Shown in pieces: positions 8,393 to 16,619 of a stretch of 64,000 bases of DNA. Below the pieces are notes generated by a model. The model had not been told where the DNA came from. It was given only the letters and a program-made list of their open reading frames with translations, and made no database searches. A program made the position numbers and the translations under genes. The stretch is taken from positions 682,001 through 746,000 of the forward strand of contig NZ_JBHSXH010000009.1 of assembly GCF_042662625.1 (NCBI RefSeq). The letters run 5' to 3'. The stretch is from Halopelagius fulvigenes (GTDB taxonomy: Archaea; Halobacteriota; Halobacteria; Halobacteriales; Haloferacaceae). The stretch's first letter is position 1. The number at the start of each line of letters is the position of its first letter.

Positions 8393-9730
8393 CTACTCGA
8401 TGTACTCGTAGCGCCGTTCGTTCATGCGGCCCCACCCGGTGAACACGAACTCGCCGTCGGGTTGAGTGAACTCCTCGACGTCCACCTCCTTGTCGTGGTT
8501 GTGGACGTCGTGGACGAGTTCGTACTCGTCGTAGGAGATGTCGTAGCGACTGTCGAGTTGGTCCTCGACGTCGATGGCGCTGACTTCGTCCTTCCAGCCC
8601 TCGCGAACCGTCTCGGCGTGAATCTCGGCCTGCGCGCCCGACCCGTACGACCCGACGAGCATCCGCTTGCCCGCGAGGGACTCGCCCTTCCGGGCGGCGC
8701 TTCGAAGCGCGGAGAGGCGCGCGATGTGGACCGACCCGGTGTACCAGTTGCCCACCTGACTGGAGATGTCGATGGTGGGTTCGATGGCGTGGCCGTACCA
8801 CTCGCTGTACTGGTCCGTCTCCTTCAGGTCGTCCATGTAGTCGCGGATGGCGTCCTCGTAGGCGTCCCACGAGTCGAAGTCCGCCTCGCGCGGTTGCCGC
8901 CCGATTTCGGACTCCAAGGCGTCTTCGACGTCCGTCCCGCGGGTCATGTGCCGATACCCGAGGAGCGCCGCCTTCCGGACCATCCCCGGGAACGGCGTGT
9001 GGAACGGGATATACTCGAAGTCGTCGGGGTGGGTGTCGCCCGCGACGGACTCGTAGTCCTCCAACGCTTCGCGCATCCGCGCGAGGTACACCTGCACCGA
9101 CCGCTTACCGTCCACGCTCGGGAACTGCTGGTTCGGCTTCAGGAAGTCCGTCTCGTCGGCGCTGCCGTAGCCCTGGTCCGTCGAGAGTTCGACCACGTTC
9201 GGATCCTCGGAGATGAGCATCGCCACCGCGCCCGCGCCCTGCGTCGCCTCGCCCGGGTCGCCGCGTTCGTAGAGGGCGGTGTCCGTCGCGATGACCAACG
9301 CCGACCGACCGCGGTTGCGCCCGGCGCGGATCCAGTTGTACGCGTCGTCGATGCTCTGGGTCCCCGCGAGGCAGGCGAACTTCCGTTCGCCCTTGTTCGC
9401 GTGGTGGAAGTCCCCGTCGTACACCTGTTCGAGACACCCGGCGATGTACGTCGAGACGGGCTTGGAGTTGTCGAACGCCGACTCCGTCGCTACGTCGATG
9501 CGGCCGATGTCGTCCGGGACGAGACCCGTCCGGTCCATCAGGTCCTTCGCCGCGTTCGCCCCCATCGTCACGATGTCCTCGTACACGTCCGGGAACGACG
9601 AGTGCTTCAGACCGATACCCTTCGTGTACTTCTCGGGGTCCTCGCCCTTCTTCGGCGCGAACGTGTTCGCGAGGTCGAGTTTGAGTTTCCCCGTCCGTAT
9701 CTCGATGGCGTCGATGCCGACGGCTGTCAT
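8393..9730 (-). CDS. mvaS: hydroxymethylglutaryl-CoA synthase
   Basis: This condenses acetyl-CoA and acetoacetyl-CoA to HMG-CoA, the entry step of the mevalonate route to archaeal isoprenoid lipids. The 445 residues contain the thiolase-fold catalytic residues in family order: Glu83 in 'ATESAFDNS', Cys120 in 'KFACLAGTQ' (acyl-enzyme nucleophile) and His244 in 'IPFHTPFPGM'. The length fits the eukaryote/Gram-positive-like MvaS used by haloarchaea. The gene is monocistronic in appearance, with a CATATG TATA-like element about 27 nt before the ATG at 9730. Confidence 0.96.
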   Translation of the reverse strand: MTAVGIDAIEIRTGKLKLDLANTFAPKKGEDPEKYTKGIGLKHSSFPDVYEDIVTMGANAAKDLMDRTGLVPDDIGRIDVATESAFDNSKPVSTYIAGCLEQVYDGDFHHANKGERKFACLAGTQSIDDAYNWIRAGRNRGRSALVIATDTALYERGDPGEATQGAGAVAMLISEDPNVVELSTDQGYGSADETDFLKPNQQFPSVDGKRSVQVYLARMREALEDYESVAGDTHPDDFEYIPFHTPFPGMVRKAALLGYRHMTRGTDVEDALESEIGRQPREADFDSWDAYEDAIRDYMDDLKETDQYSEWYGHAIEPTIDISSQVGNWYTGSVHIARLSALRSAARKGESLAGKRMLVGSYGSGAQAEIHAETVREGWKDEVSAIDVEDQLDSRYDISYDEYELVHDVHNHDKEVDVEEFTQPDGEFVFTGWGRMNERRYEYIE

Positions 9731-9809
9731 GCAGACACGTTCCGATTCCGCACATATGGGCTTGTCGATGAGGTGTTACGTCAGTCGTCGAACCCGACGC
9801 GCATGAAGA

Positions 9810-10187
9810 CTATCTCTCGTCGAAGTCGCTTCGAGTCGTCGTAGAATCGTCCGCGACGGCGTGTCTGACGGTCAGCGTTCCGAGCGACGACGTAGAGAGC
9901 GTCCCGCCCGGCGACCCGGGGTTGACGAACACCGCGCGCGCGGGGTACCGCGTCCCGAGTTCGACCGAGACGGGCGTCGAACCGTCGGTGGCGGCGGTCC
10001 GGAGGATGGCGTTCCGAACCTCCTGCATGTCGCCTTGGACGCGTTCGCTGTGCCGGAACTCCACCCGCCGATTCTCGTCCGGGACGACGGTCGCCTGGTA
10101 CATCGACATCGACACGACGACGAACCCCAGCAGTAGCACCGCCCCTATCTGGACGGTGACCGCCCTCTCGTCGTCCCAGAAACGCAT
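9810..10187 (-). CDS. short type IV pilin-like secreted protein, probably truncated
   Basis: The 125-residue product begins 'MRFWDDERAVTVQIGAVLLL', a charged N-terminus followed by a single hydrophobic helix, the arrangement of archaeal pilin-like signal peptides. The following 'VEFRHSERVQGDMQEVRNAILRTA' and 'PVSVELGTRYPARAVFVNPG' segments recall a haloarchaeal surface-protein family whose members, as I remember them, run several hundred residues. This copy stops in a polar tail ('STTTRSDFDER') shortly after. It may be a 3'-truncated remnant or a genuinely short member. The ATG at 10187 is chosen because the pilin-like segment starts there. Confidence 0.6.
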   Translation of the reverse strand: MRFWDDERAVTVQIGAVLLLGFVVVSMSMYQATVVPDENRRVEFRHSERVQGDMQEVRNAILRTAATDGSTPVSVELGTRYPARAVFVNPGSPGGTLSTSSLGTLTVRHAVADDSTTTRSDFDER

Positions 10188-10276
10188 ACGTCGGATTTCG
10201 TGACAGTCAGGTAAAAGCGTGCCGCCCCGTGGGCAGAGGAGACGCGTCGCCCCCGCCGAACGCCCGGCGACTCGTC

Positions 10277-10876
10277 TTACTCGTCGTCCTCTTCGACGAC
10301 TTCCGGGTCGCTGAGCGCGCTCTGGAGGCTGTCGAGCCCGTTGACCCACTCGGAGACGAGGCCGTACTCCAGCTCGTCCACGATGGCCATGTCGAGTTCG
10401 TCGCCCTCGATGATTCGCGTGCCCGCCTGCACGAGGTAGCCGAGCGCGGCGTCTAAGTCCTCCTCCTCCTCGGCCGCGGCGGCCGCCTCGACGTACTCCG
10501 AGAGCGGTGCCTCCTCGGCGGGGCCGGCGGCGATGTACTCCTCGGCGGCGTAGAAGACGCAGACGAGGCTGGTCTGGACGCCGTCGATGAGCATCAGCTT
10601 GTCCTGCCGTTCCTCGTCGTCCTCGATGTCGAAGTCGGGTTCCTGCAGGACGATGTCGCGGACGCGTTCGAGCTCTTCGAGCGCGGTGTCCTCGTCAAGG
10701 TCACCGTCCTCGTGGGCGGAGACGATCTTCGCGACGGCGATAGCCGCATCGTCTTGGAGATTCAAGAGTAACCGCGCAGAGTCCTCGTTCTCGGGGTCGA
10801 GCGTCTCTTCCTCGACGCGAGTGAGCCAGTTCTGCCAGCGTTCTCTCGTGTAGTAGGTCTCCTCTGCCTCGGTCAT
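10277..10876 (-). CDS. DUF2150 family protein
   Basis: The 199-residue, highly acidic, largely helical protein matches the archaeal DUF2150 family as I remember it ('YYTRERWQNWLTRVEEE...LDPENEDSARLLLNLQDDAAIAVAKIV'). The family is widespread in Euryarchaeota and of unknown function. There is an alanine/glutamate-rich coil near residues 130-150. The ATG at 10876 is preferred over an upstream start at 10903 that adds nine unconserved residues. Confidence 0.85.
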   Translation of the reverse strand: MTEAEETYYTRERWQNWLTRVEEETLDPENEDSARLLLNLQDDAAIAVAKIVSAHEDGDLDEDTALEELERVRDIVLQEPDFDIEDDEERQDKLMLIDGVQTSLVCVFYAAEEYIAAGPAEEAPLSEYVEAAAAAEEEEDLDAALGYLVQAGTRIIEGDELDMAIVDELEYGLVSEWVNGLDSLQSALSDPEVVEEDDE

Positions 10877-10943
10877 GTATCCACCATCCCTTCCGGGACT
10901 CAAAGGCCTTTCCTATCTTTCATCGAGGAGAGAATCCCGCCCG

Positions 10944-11792
10944 TTAGCGCGAGAGTGTTTCCCGAGTGTCGACCCCGTACACGCGCCGCGGCGTCTCGAC
11001 GTGCGCGTTCTCGACGGCGTCGTCTTCGCCCTCCTCCAGTAACCACCGGACGCGGCGCGGGACGGTCTTCGGCCCCATCACCGCGCCCGGTCGGTCCGGG
11101 TCGTCCACGAAGTCCGTCTCCATCAGGAACGGCGCGCCCTCCTCGGCGGCGGTGCGCAGGCGGTCCTTCTCGCTCATCACGCTCGGCGTCGGCCCCGCGA
11201 GCGTTCCGCCCGCGTAGTGTTTCACCACGTTCTCGGGGTCGAGCCCCCTCTCGTCGGCCCACTCGGCGACCTCCGTCAGGTCGTCAGTCGCCTCGGTGTG
11301 CAACTGCACGGCGCAGTCGAGTTCCGCGCCGAGCGACAGGGCGTGTTTCAGCACGTCGTTGGAGGCGTCCCACACCGCGTCGGACACCTCGTAGTGCGGG
11401 CGGCCGGACTTCAGCGCGAGGGCGTCGCCCTCCCGGACGTACTCCGCGGCCGCGTCCAACCCCGCCCGCATCAGGTCGCGCGCCTCACCGGGCGAGAAGC
11501 CTCGCTCGTCGGTGAGGCGCGTGATCAGGCCGGGGTGGACGCCGAGGACCGGCCACGCGCGCCCGGGGAGTTCGGCGTCCGCGTCCGCGACGACCGACAG
11601 CGTCTCCTCGAAGACGGCGCGGAAGTCCTCGCCCGCCTCCGCCTCGACGCCGAGGTGCCACGACGGTTTGTTCACGACGAGGAGGTGCGTCCCGCCGAGG
11701 CGGCGGAAGTCGCGGACGGCGTCGATCCCGCGTCCGTTCGCCGGGTCGAGGTGCAGGTGGTTGTCCAACACCGGCGTCCCGAGGTCTTCCAT
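10944..11792 (-). CDS. TatD-related metal-dependent hydrolase
   Basis: The 282-residue protein opens 'PVLDNHLHLDP', the metal-binding HxH of amidohydrolase/TatD-fold enzymes, with later ligands in 'VLGVHPGL', 'QLHTEA', 'VVKHYAGG' and 'FLMETDFVDDP'. TatD proteins are Mg-dependent nucleases, but this archaeal branch is divergent and its substrate is unproven. Cytoplasmic. It lies 67 nt upstream of the DUF2150 gene on the same strand and may be co-transcribed with it. Confidence 0.85.
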   Translation of the reverse strand: MEDLGTPVLDNHLHLDPANGRGIDAVRDFRRLGGTHLLVVNKPSWHLGVEAEAGEDFRAVFEETLSVVADADAELPGRAWPVLGVHPGLITRLTDERGFSPGEARDLMRAGLDAAAEYVREGDALALKSGRPHYEVSDAVWDASNDVLKHALSLGAELDCAVQLHTEATDDLTEVAEWADERGLDPENVVKHYAGGTLAGPTPSVMSEKDRLRTAAEEGAPFLMETDFVDDPDRPGAVMGPKTVPRRVRWLLEEGEDDAVENAHVETPRRVYGVDTRETLSR

Positions 11793-11862
11793 ACGGGGGT
11801 CGTCGGCCGCCGGAGCAAAAGACCGTACGCTTCTCGGCCGCGCGAGCGTCGCCGTCGCCCGG

Positions 11863-12456
11863 TTACGACTCGTCGCCGTCGCCGTTGCCGTCGCCGTCGT
11901 CGTTACCGCTGTCCTTGTCGTACCCCACCAGGCGCGGGCCGTCGTCCTCGGGTTCCTCGCCCGCGTCGGGCACGTCCCCGCCGAGGGTGATGCTGTCGGA
12001 CGCCGCGTTCCGGAGGGCGTCGGAGCGACCGTACTCGCCGGGCGATATCGCCAGCGTCCGCAGGCCGTAGGCGTTCGCCGTCTCTATCGCGGGCTTGAAG
12101 TCGGTGTCCCGGGAGGCGATCGCGACCACGTCGGCGCGCCCCTCGACGGCGAACCGTGTCATGTCCACCGCGAGGCGGACGTCGACGTCGCCGCTGGTGA
12201 CGACGACTTCGAAGCCGCGCGCCTCCGCGGCCTGGATCAGCCCCGGCGTCGCGTGTTCGTCCAGATACAGTCGCCGCGCGGTCGGCCGACCGACCGTCGC
12301 CGCCGCCTCTCGAACGTCGTCTAAGTCCACGTCGAACTCGTCGCGCAACACGTTGGGGCCGTCCACGAACAGGGCGACGCGCGGCCTGTCGTCCGCCTCG
12401 CCGACCGACCCGCCGGCGGCGTCGTCGTCCGCGAAAACGGGGGTGAACGCGTCCAT
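11863..12456 (-). CDS. NYN (PIN-like) domain protein
   Basis: The 197-residue protein contains a NYN/PIN-like fold: 'VALFVDGPNVLRDEFDVDLDDV' (first catalytic Asp), 'EVVVTSGDVDVRLAVDM' (Asp cluster) and 'ADVVAIASRDTDFKPAIETA' (SRDTDF, second acidic motif). These positions fit a metal-dependent RNase core. The archaeal group (TIGR00288-like) is annotated as a putative nuclease. The C-terminus is a Gly/Asp/Asn-rich acidic tail. The ATG at 12456 is used; a GTG 6 nt upstream is also in frame. Confidence 0.85.
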   Translation of the reverse strand: MDAFTPVFADDDAAGGSVGEADDRPRVALFVDGPNVLRDEFDVDLDDVREAAATVGRPTARRLYLDEHATPGLIQAAEARGFEVVVTSGDVDVRLAVDMTRFAVEGRADVVAIASRDTDFKPAIETANAYGLRTLAISPGEYGRSDALRNAASDSITLGGDVPDAGEEPEDDGPRLVGYDKDSGNDDGDGNGDGDES

Positions 12457-12540
12457 ACTCACTCTCTCCCGGTGGCGGACAAAGGCTCCCCGGTTCGCGT
12501 CCGCTCTCGATTTACGCCGCGTCGAAAAAGGGGAGTCGGC

Positions 12541-13806
12541 TTACCGCTCGTCCACGGAGAGGACTTTCCCCGCCGCGATGGTCTGTCCCATGTCGCGGAT
12601 GGCGAACGAGCCGAGTTCCGCTATCTCCGAGGAGGGTTCGACGACCAGCGGTTTCTGCGGGCGGAGCGTCACCACCGCGGCGTCGCCCGCCTTGATGAAG
12701 TCGGGGTTCTCCTCGGCGACTTCGCCCGACTTGGGATCGAGTTTCTTGTCGATGGACTCGAAGGTGCAGGCCACCTGCGCCGTGTGGGCGTGGATGACCG
12801 GCGTGTACCCGGCCGTGATGACCGAGGGGTGCTGCATGATGACGATCTGCGCTTGGAACGTGTCGGCCACCGTCGGCGGTTCCTCCGCCGGGCCGGCCAC
12901 GTCGCCGCGCCGGATGTCGTTCTTGCCGATGCCGCGCACGTTGAAGCCGACGTTGTCGCCGGGGCCGGCCTCGTCCACCTCCTCGTGGTGCATCTCGACC
13001 GTCTTCACCTCGCCGGAGACGTCCGACGGTTGGAACGAGACGTTGTCGCCCTTCCTAAGCATCCCCGTCTCGACGCGCCCGACCGGAACCGTCCCGATGC
13101 CGGAGATGGTGTAGACGTCCTGGATCGGCAGTCGAAGCGGCGCGTCCGTCGGCGGCGACGGTTCTGGGAGGTTGTTCAGCGATTCGAGGATGGTCGGGCC
13201 GTCGTACCACGACGTGTTCTCGGACGTCTCGGCGATGTTGTCGCCCTCGAACGCCGAGATGGGGATGAAACTCGCGTCGTCGGTGCCGAAGCGCACCTGC
13301 TTGAGGAGCGTCTGAACCTCCTCTTTGACCTGTTCGTAGGTGTCCTGGCTGTAGTCGACGACGTCCATCTTGTTGACGGCGATGATGAGCGTCTCGATGC
13401 CGAGCGTGCGGGCGAGGAAGACGTGTTCGCGCGTCTGCGGCGCGACGCCGTCGTCGGCGGCGACGACGAGAACCGCGTGGTCCGCCTGCGAGGCGCCCGT
13501 GATCATGTTCTTCACGAAGTCGCGGTGACCGGGCGTGTCCACGATGGTGAAGTAGTACTTGTCCGTGTCGAACCGCTGGTGGGCGATGTCGATGGTGACG
13601 CCGCGTTCTCGCTCCTCGGCGAGGTTGTCCATCACGTAGGCGAACTCGAAGCCCGACTTGCCCTTCGATTCGGCTTCGTCGCGGTACTGCTCGATGATGT
13701 GTTCCGGCACGCTCCCCGTCTCGAACAGGAGTCGGCCCACGAGGGTGGACTTCCCGTGGTCGACGTGTCCGATGATGGCGAGGTTCTGGTGGGGTTTATC
13801 ACTCAT
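12541..13806 (-). CDS. tef1a: translation elongation factor EF-1 alpha
   Basis: This GTPase delivers aminoacyl-tRNA to the ribosome. The 421-residue protein has G1 'GHVDHGKST' (13-21), the switch II 'DTPGH' (90-94) and G4 'NKMD' (145-148), with domains II and III intact ('GTVPVGRVETGMLRKGDNV'). The ATG at 13806 is the family start; the frame is open for 15 codons further up with no family match. In many archaea this gene is followed by rps10; here the next gene downstream is the NYN protein 85 nt away, so the S10 neighbour is missing. It may be a relocated or second copy. Confidence 0.97.
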   Translation of the reverse strand: MSDKPHQNLAIIGHVDHGKSTLVGRLLFETGSVPEHIIEQYRDEAESKGKSGFEFAYVMDNLAEERERGVTIDIAHQRFDTDKYYFTIVDTPGHRDFVKNMITGASQADHAVLVVAADDGVAPQTREHVFLARTLGIETLIIAVNKMDVVDYSQDTYEQVKEEVQTLLKQVRFGTDDASFIPISAFEGDNIAETSENTSWYDGPTILESLNNLPEPSPPTDAPLRLPIQDVYTISGIGTVPVGRVETGMLRKGDNVSFQPSDVSGEVKTVEMHHEEVDEAGPGDNVGFNVRGIGKNDIRRGDVAGPAEEPPTVADTFQAQIVIMQHPSVITAGYTPVIHAHTAQVACTFESIDKKLDPKSGEVAEENPDFIKAGDAAVVTLRPQKPLVVEPSSEIAELGSFAIRDMGQTIAAGKVLSVDER

Positions 13807-13814
13807 AGTAGGAG

Positions 13815-13828
13815 GGCCACGTGTGGCC
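13815..13828 (-). promoter_or_regulatory. perfect inverted repeat in the EF-1 alpha leader
   Basis: GGCCAC-GT-GTGGCC forms a six-base-pair hairpin ending eight bases before the start codon. If transcription begins about 25 nt upstream from the T-rich box near 13855-13861, the hairpin would be the first structure of the mRNA. Confidence 0.5.
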
Positions 13829-13905
13829 TTGGTGACGAGGTACGTCGCCACGGGGGAAAACGGTTTCTCGGGGAAGAACGCCCCGATGGCTGAAATTCCG
13901 GCGTC

Positions 13906-14013
13906 TCAGAACGTTTGGGAGCGCATCGCGCGCTCCATCTCGGCGAACGTCGCCGTGCGCCGGATCTGTGCGTCGGTGCGCTCCGCGTCGGTGGAGGAAT
14001 TTACTACGATCAT
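13906..14013 (-). CDS. 35-residue ORF upstream of EF-1 alpha
   Basis: An ATG at 14011-14013 opens a 35-codon frame beginning MIVVNSSTDAERTDAQIRRT and ending in 'RSQTF'. A TATA-like CCTTTATTACC (14036-14045) is centred 27 nt before the ATG, a leaderless-promoter spacing. The sequence has a hydrophobic start and then a polar, charged helix. I know no homologue. It may be an independent small protein or part of the EF-1 alpha leader; EF-1 alpha starts 99 nt after its stop. Confidence 0.45.
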   Translation of the reverse strand: MIVVNSSTDAERTDAQIRRTATFAEMERAMRSQTF

Positions 14014-14035
14014 ACTCAGTAATTCGGGTTCGACG

Positions 14036-14045
14036 GTAATAAAGG
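14036..14045 (-). promoter_or_regulatory. TATA element upstream of the 35-codon ORF
   Basis: On the minus strand this reads CCTTTATTACC, centred about 27 nt before the ATG at 14013. It supports a transcription start at or near that ATG. Confidence 0.5.
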
Positions 14046-14125
14046 TACGTCCCGACCGGACCCTATCGGTCGGTGTCGCTTCGAACTGTGACGGTCGCTT
14101 CCGAAAAAACGGTAACGGCGGTGCG

Positions 14126-15475
14126 TTACGCCGGTACCTCGCGGGGGAAGTTACGGAGCGTCTCCCCCCGGAAGGCGTCCTCGTCGAACTCGTACTCGCC
14201 GTCGAAGAAGTCCATCAGTTGCTTCGTGTCCCGCATGGCGTTCTTCACGCACGTCGACGCGCCCGGCGAGGGCGTGATGTTGAAGATGATGTTATCGCCG
14301 GTGATCTTCGCTTCGCCCATGTCGAGCGTCTTCGCCTTCGTGTCGACGATCTGCGGTCGGACGCCGCCGTACCCCTTCGCTCGCTCGATGTCGTCCAGTT
14401 CGATGCTCGGGACCACCTTCTGGACGTGCGGCAGGAACGCCCGCGGCCCCACCTCGGGGATGTCGTACACCAGGTTTCTGACGACGTACGGGAACAGCAC
14501 CCGGTCCGAGAGGATGTTGGCGTAACTCAGGAACGAGTCGAGACTCAGGCCGAACACGTCGAGGAAGTCGCCCACGGTGGAGAACCGGCCCCGTTCGAGC
14601 GTCGGCACCACCTTCGCCGTCGGCCCGAACCGGGTGACGTCGGCGTCGTGGACGTCCGCGTCGCCGTGGACCGCCGCGAACGGCAGTTTCTTCATCTGCA
14701 GCGTGTACACCTTGCCGTTGAGGTACTCGCCCTCGGCGAGGAAGAAACTCCCCGCGACCGGGAGCAGGGACTTGTGCTCCCCGTAGCCCATCCGCTTGGC
14801 TATCTGGAGGCTGTGGGATCCCGCCGCGACGACGGTCACGTCCGCCTTGAAGTCCCTCGCGTCGGTTTCGACGGTGAACCCGTCACGGTTCCTCTCGATG
14901 TTCCGCACTTGGGCCCCGGTGAAGACGTCCACGCCGTCTTCCTCCGCGGCGTTCTCCACGAACGACCTCGCCGTCTTCCCGTAGTCGACGACGTACCCGT
15001 CCGGCGTCTGCAGGGCGAGCATCTCCGTGTTCGGGTCCCGCCCCTCGACGACTTTCGGCTCTATCTCGGCGATCTCCTCCCTCCCGATGGCGCTGAGCTT
15101 CGGGAACAGGTCGCCGAACCCCTCGTCGTCGTACCGCCGCCGGAGTTTCGGAACCTCGTCGTCGCCGACGGCGAGCACCATCTTGCTCCGCTTGCTGTGC
15201 ATCTCGCGGTCGGGGTCTTCGTTCTCCAGATACCCCGCGAGCATCTCCGCGCCCTCCTTGACCTCCTCGGCCTTCTCTAAGGTGTAGTTCGTCTCGATGT
15301 CTCCGAAGTGCAGCGTCTGAGAGTTGTTCGTGCTGTGGGAGTTGATCGCCGCTATCTCGTCTTCCTTCTCGAGTAGCGCGACCCTCTCGACGTCAGTGAA
15401 CTTCGAGACCGTATAGAGCAACGACGCTCCGCTTATTCCTCCGCCGACGATAACGAGGTCGTATTCGTCTATCAT
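14126..15475 (-). CDS. mqo: malate:quinone oxidoreductase-like FAD enzyme
   Basis: The 449-residue flavoprotein starts with the FAD Rossmann motif 'VIVGGGISGASLLY' (8-21). 'NNSQTLHFGDIETNYTLEKA' is the Mqo-type signature near residues 50-70. Mqo oxidises malate to oxaloacetate at the membrane and reduces menaquinone, bypassing soluble malate dehydrogenase. Later motifs ('VAAGSHSLQIAKRMG', 'LPVAGSFFLAEG', 'GYGGVRPQIV') fit the family. The ATG at 15475 is used. It is monocistronic in appearance. Mqo versus a related 2-hydroxyacid oxidase cannot be separated with full certainty by eye. Confidence 0.88.
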   Translation of the reverse strand: MIDEYDLVIVGGGISGASLLYTVSKFTDVERVALLEKEDEIAAINSHSTNNSQTLHFGDIETNYTLEKAEEVKEGAEMLAGYLENEDPDREMHSKRSKMVLAVGDDEVPKLRRRYDDEGFGDLFPKLSAIGREEIAEIEPKVVEGRDPNTEMLALQTPDGYVVDYGKTARSFVENAAEEDGVDVFTGAQVRNIERNRDGFTVETDARDFKADVTVVAAGSHSLQIAKRMGYGEHKSLLPVAGSFFLAEGEYLNGKVYTLQMKKLPFAAVHGDADVHDADVTRFGPTAKVVPTLERGRFSTVGDFLDVFGLSLDSFLSYANILSDRVLFPYVVRNLVYDIPEVGPRAFLPHVQKVVPSIELDDIERAKGYGGVRPQIVDTKAKTLDMGEAKITGDNIIFNITPSPGASTCVKNAMRDTKQLMDFFDGEYEFDEDAFRGETLRNFPREVPA

Positions 15476-15601
15476 AGTTTGAGCACTCTCGCGTACGACC
15501 GCTCCACCGTCCGGTCGAAACTCGACTACTTTTTGATGCCGATATTCGACCGCCGGCGTCGCCGCTACCGCCCGAGGTCGGAAGTGATCGTCGGCCGCGG
15601 C

Positions 15602-16288
15602 TTACCGCTTCGCGCCGTCGGAGTCCGTCGGGAGGGTAGCGTCCGAGGATTCGACCGCGTCGACGGCGTAGCGACGGTTCTGTTCATGCCATGCGGCGGC
15701 GGACAGGCGGTGCGGGTCGCGGTAGGCGAGGTCCGTCCCCTCGTGGGAGAGGCGGAGTTCGCCGCCGCGGACGCGGCACCGGTAGACGACGTTGACGATG
15801 GAGTGGAGGTTGTCCCCCTCGCCCGGGCCGACGGAGTAGACGTCGACGAGTTCGACCGGTTCCACGTCGAGGCCCGTCTCCTCGCGCACCTCCCGGACGA
15901 CGGCCTCCTCCGCGGACTCGTTGGGGTCCACGTACCCGCCGGGGAGCGCCCACCGGCCGTTGTTCGAGCGTTCCATCGTGAGAACGCGCCCCCGGTCGTC
16001 GAGGACGACGCCGACGGCGCCCACCTTCGCCGAGACGTGGCCCACCTCCTCGCGGAGCGATTCGCGGACGGCCGACGGCGGCGCGTCGAGGGCGCGCCCG
16101 TAGTAGTCGCTCACGAGTTCGAGGACGCGTTCGTACCGCCGTCGGTCGTACGCGTCGTCGGAGCCGTCGTTGTATTCGAGCCCGTTCTGGGCGATGACGC
16201 GGAGTTCGTCTAACAGTTCGAGGATGGCGATACCCCCCTTCGCGGTTCCGTTCGCCTCGCTCCGTTCTCTCTGAAGTCCCCGTTCCAC
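15602..16288 (-). CDS. NUDIX hydrolase with helical N-terminal domain
   Basis: The 228-residue reading starts at GTG 16288. A helical region 'ILELLDELRVIAQNGLEYNDG' (about residues 20-40) precedes the NUDIX domain, whose box 'GGYVDPNESAEEAVVREVREETGLDVE' (key E/E/E residues in 'REVREETG') is intact. Such enzymes hydrolyse nucleoside diphosphate derivatives. A CTAAAT TATA-like element is about 26 nt before this GTG, which favours it; the frame stays open to 16378 or 16384 but that extension is Arg/Lys-rich and unlike the family. Substrate unknown. Confidence 0.82.
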   Translation of the reverse strand: MERGLQRERSEANGTAKGGIAILELLDELRVIAQNGLEYNDGSDDAYDRRRYERVLELVSDYYGRALDAPPSAVRESLREEVGHVSAKVGAVGVVLDDRGRVLTMERSNNGRWALPGGYVDPNESAEEAVVREVREETGLDVEPVELVDVYSVGPGEGDNLHSIVNVVYRCRVRGGELRLSHEGTDLAYRDPHRLSAAAWHEQNRRYAVDAVESSDATLPTDSDGAKR

Positions 16289-16290
16289 GA

Positions 16291-16308
16291 CCCGTCGTTT
16301 CCGACGGG
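16291..16308. promoter_or_regulatory. hairpin-forming inverted repeat at the NUDIX start
   Basis: CCCGTCG-TTTC-CGACGGG is a perfect seven-base-pair inverted repeat with a four-base loop. It lies between the putative TATA element (16312-16317) and the GTG at 16288, so it would be in the core promoter or, with a longer start, in the coding region. Confidence 0.5.
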
Positions 16309-16415
16309 GGGATTTAGGTTCGTCTGTTCGCTTCGAGGTCCGTATCGAACGTTGGTCACAGCGTCTCCCCCGTTTCATCGACACCTCGGTTCGAGGCGAC
16401 GGTGCGGATCGGCGG

Positions 16416-16610
16416 TCAGGATTCGCTCGTCTCCTCGTCCGCGTGTTCCACCCGCCAGATCTCGATGTCCCAGTCCGGCACCTCCTCGGCCGACGACTGA
16501 ACGAGCCATCCCCCTTCGATATCGACGCCGTTCCGGTGCGCCTCCTCCAATAAGTCCCCCAGTGCGTCCGTGAATCCCCCGGCGGTAGTCACGCCGCTTT
16601 CTCTCGTCAT
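16416..16610 (-). CDS. small acidic protein, conserved haloarchaeal type
   Basis: The 64-residue product reads 'FTDALGDLLEEAHRNGVDIEGGWLVQSS' and 'VPDWDIEIWRVE'. Similar short proteins with an N-terminal helix and a 'GVD-EGGW...PDWDIE' motif occur often in haloarchaeal genomes, but I cannot give a family name. It is the third gene in a same-strand cluster with the 63-residue protein (nine nt apart) and the HalOD1 protein upstream, suggesting a shared transcript. Confidence 0.6.
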   Translation of the reverse strand: MTRESGVTTAGGFTDALGDLLEEAHRNGVDIEGGWLVQSSAEEVPDWDIEIWRVEHADEETSES

Positions 16611-16619
16611 GGGCTTCGG

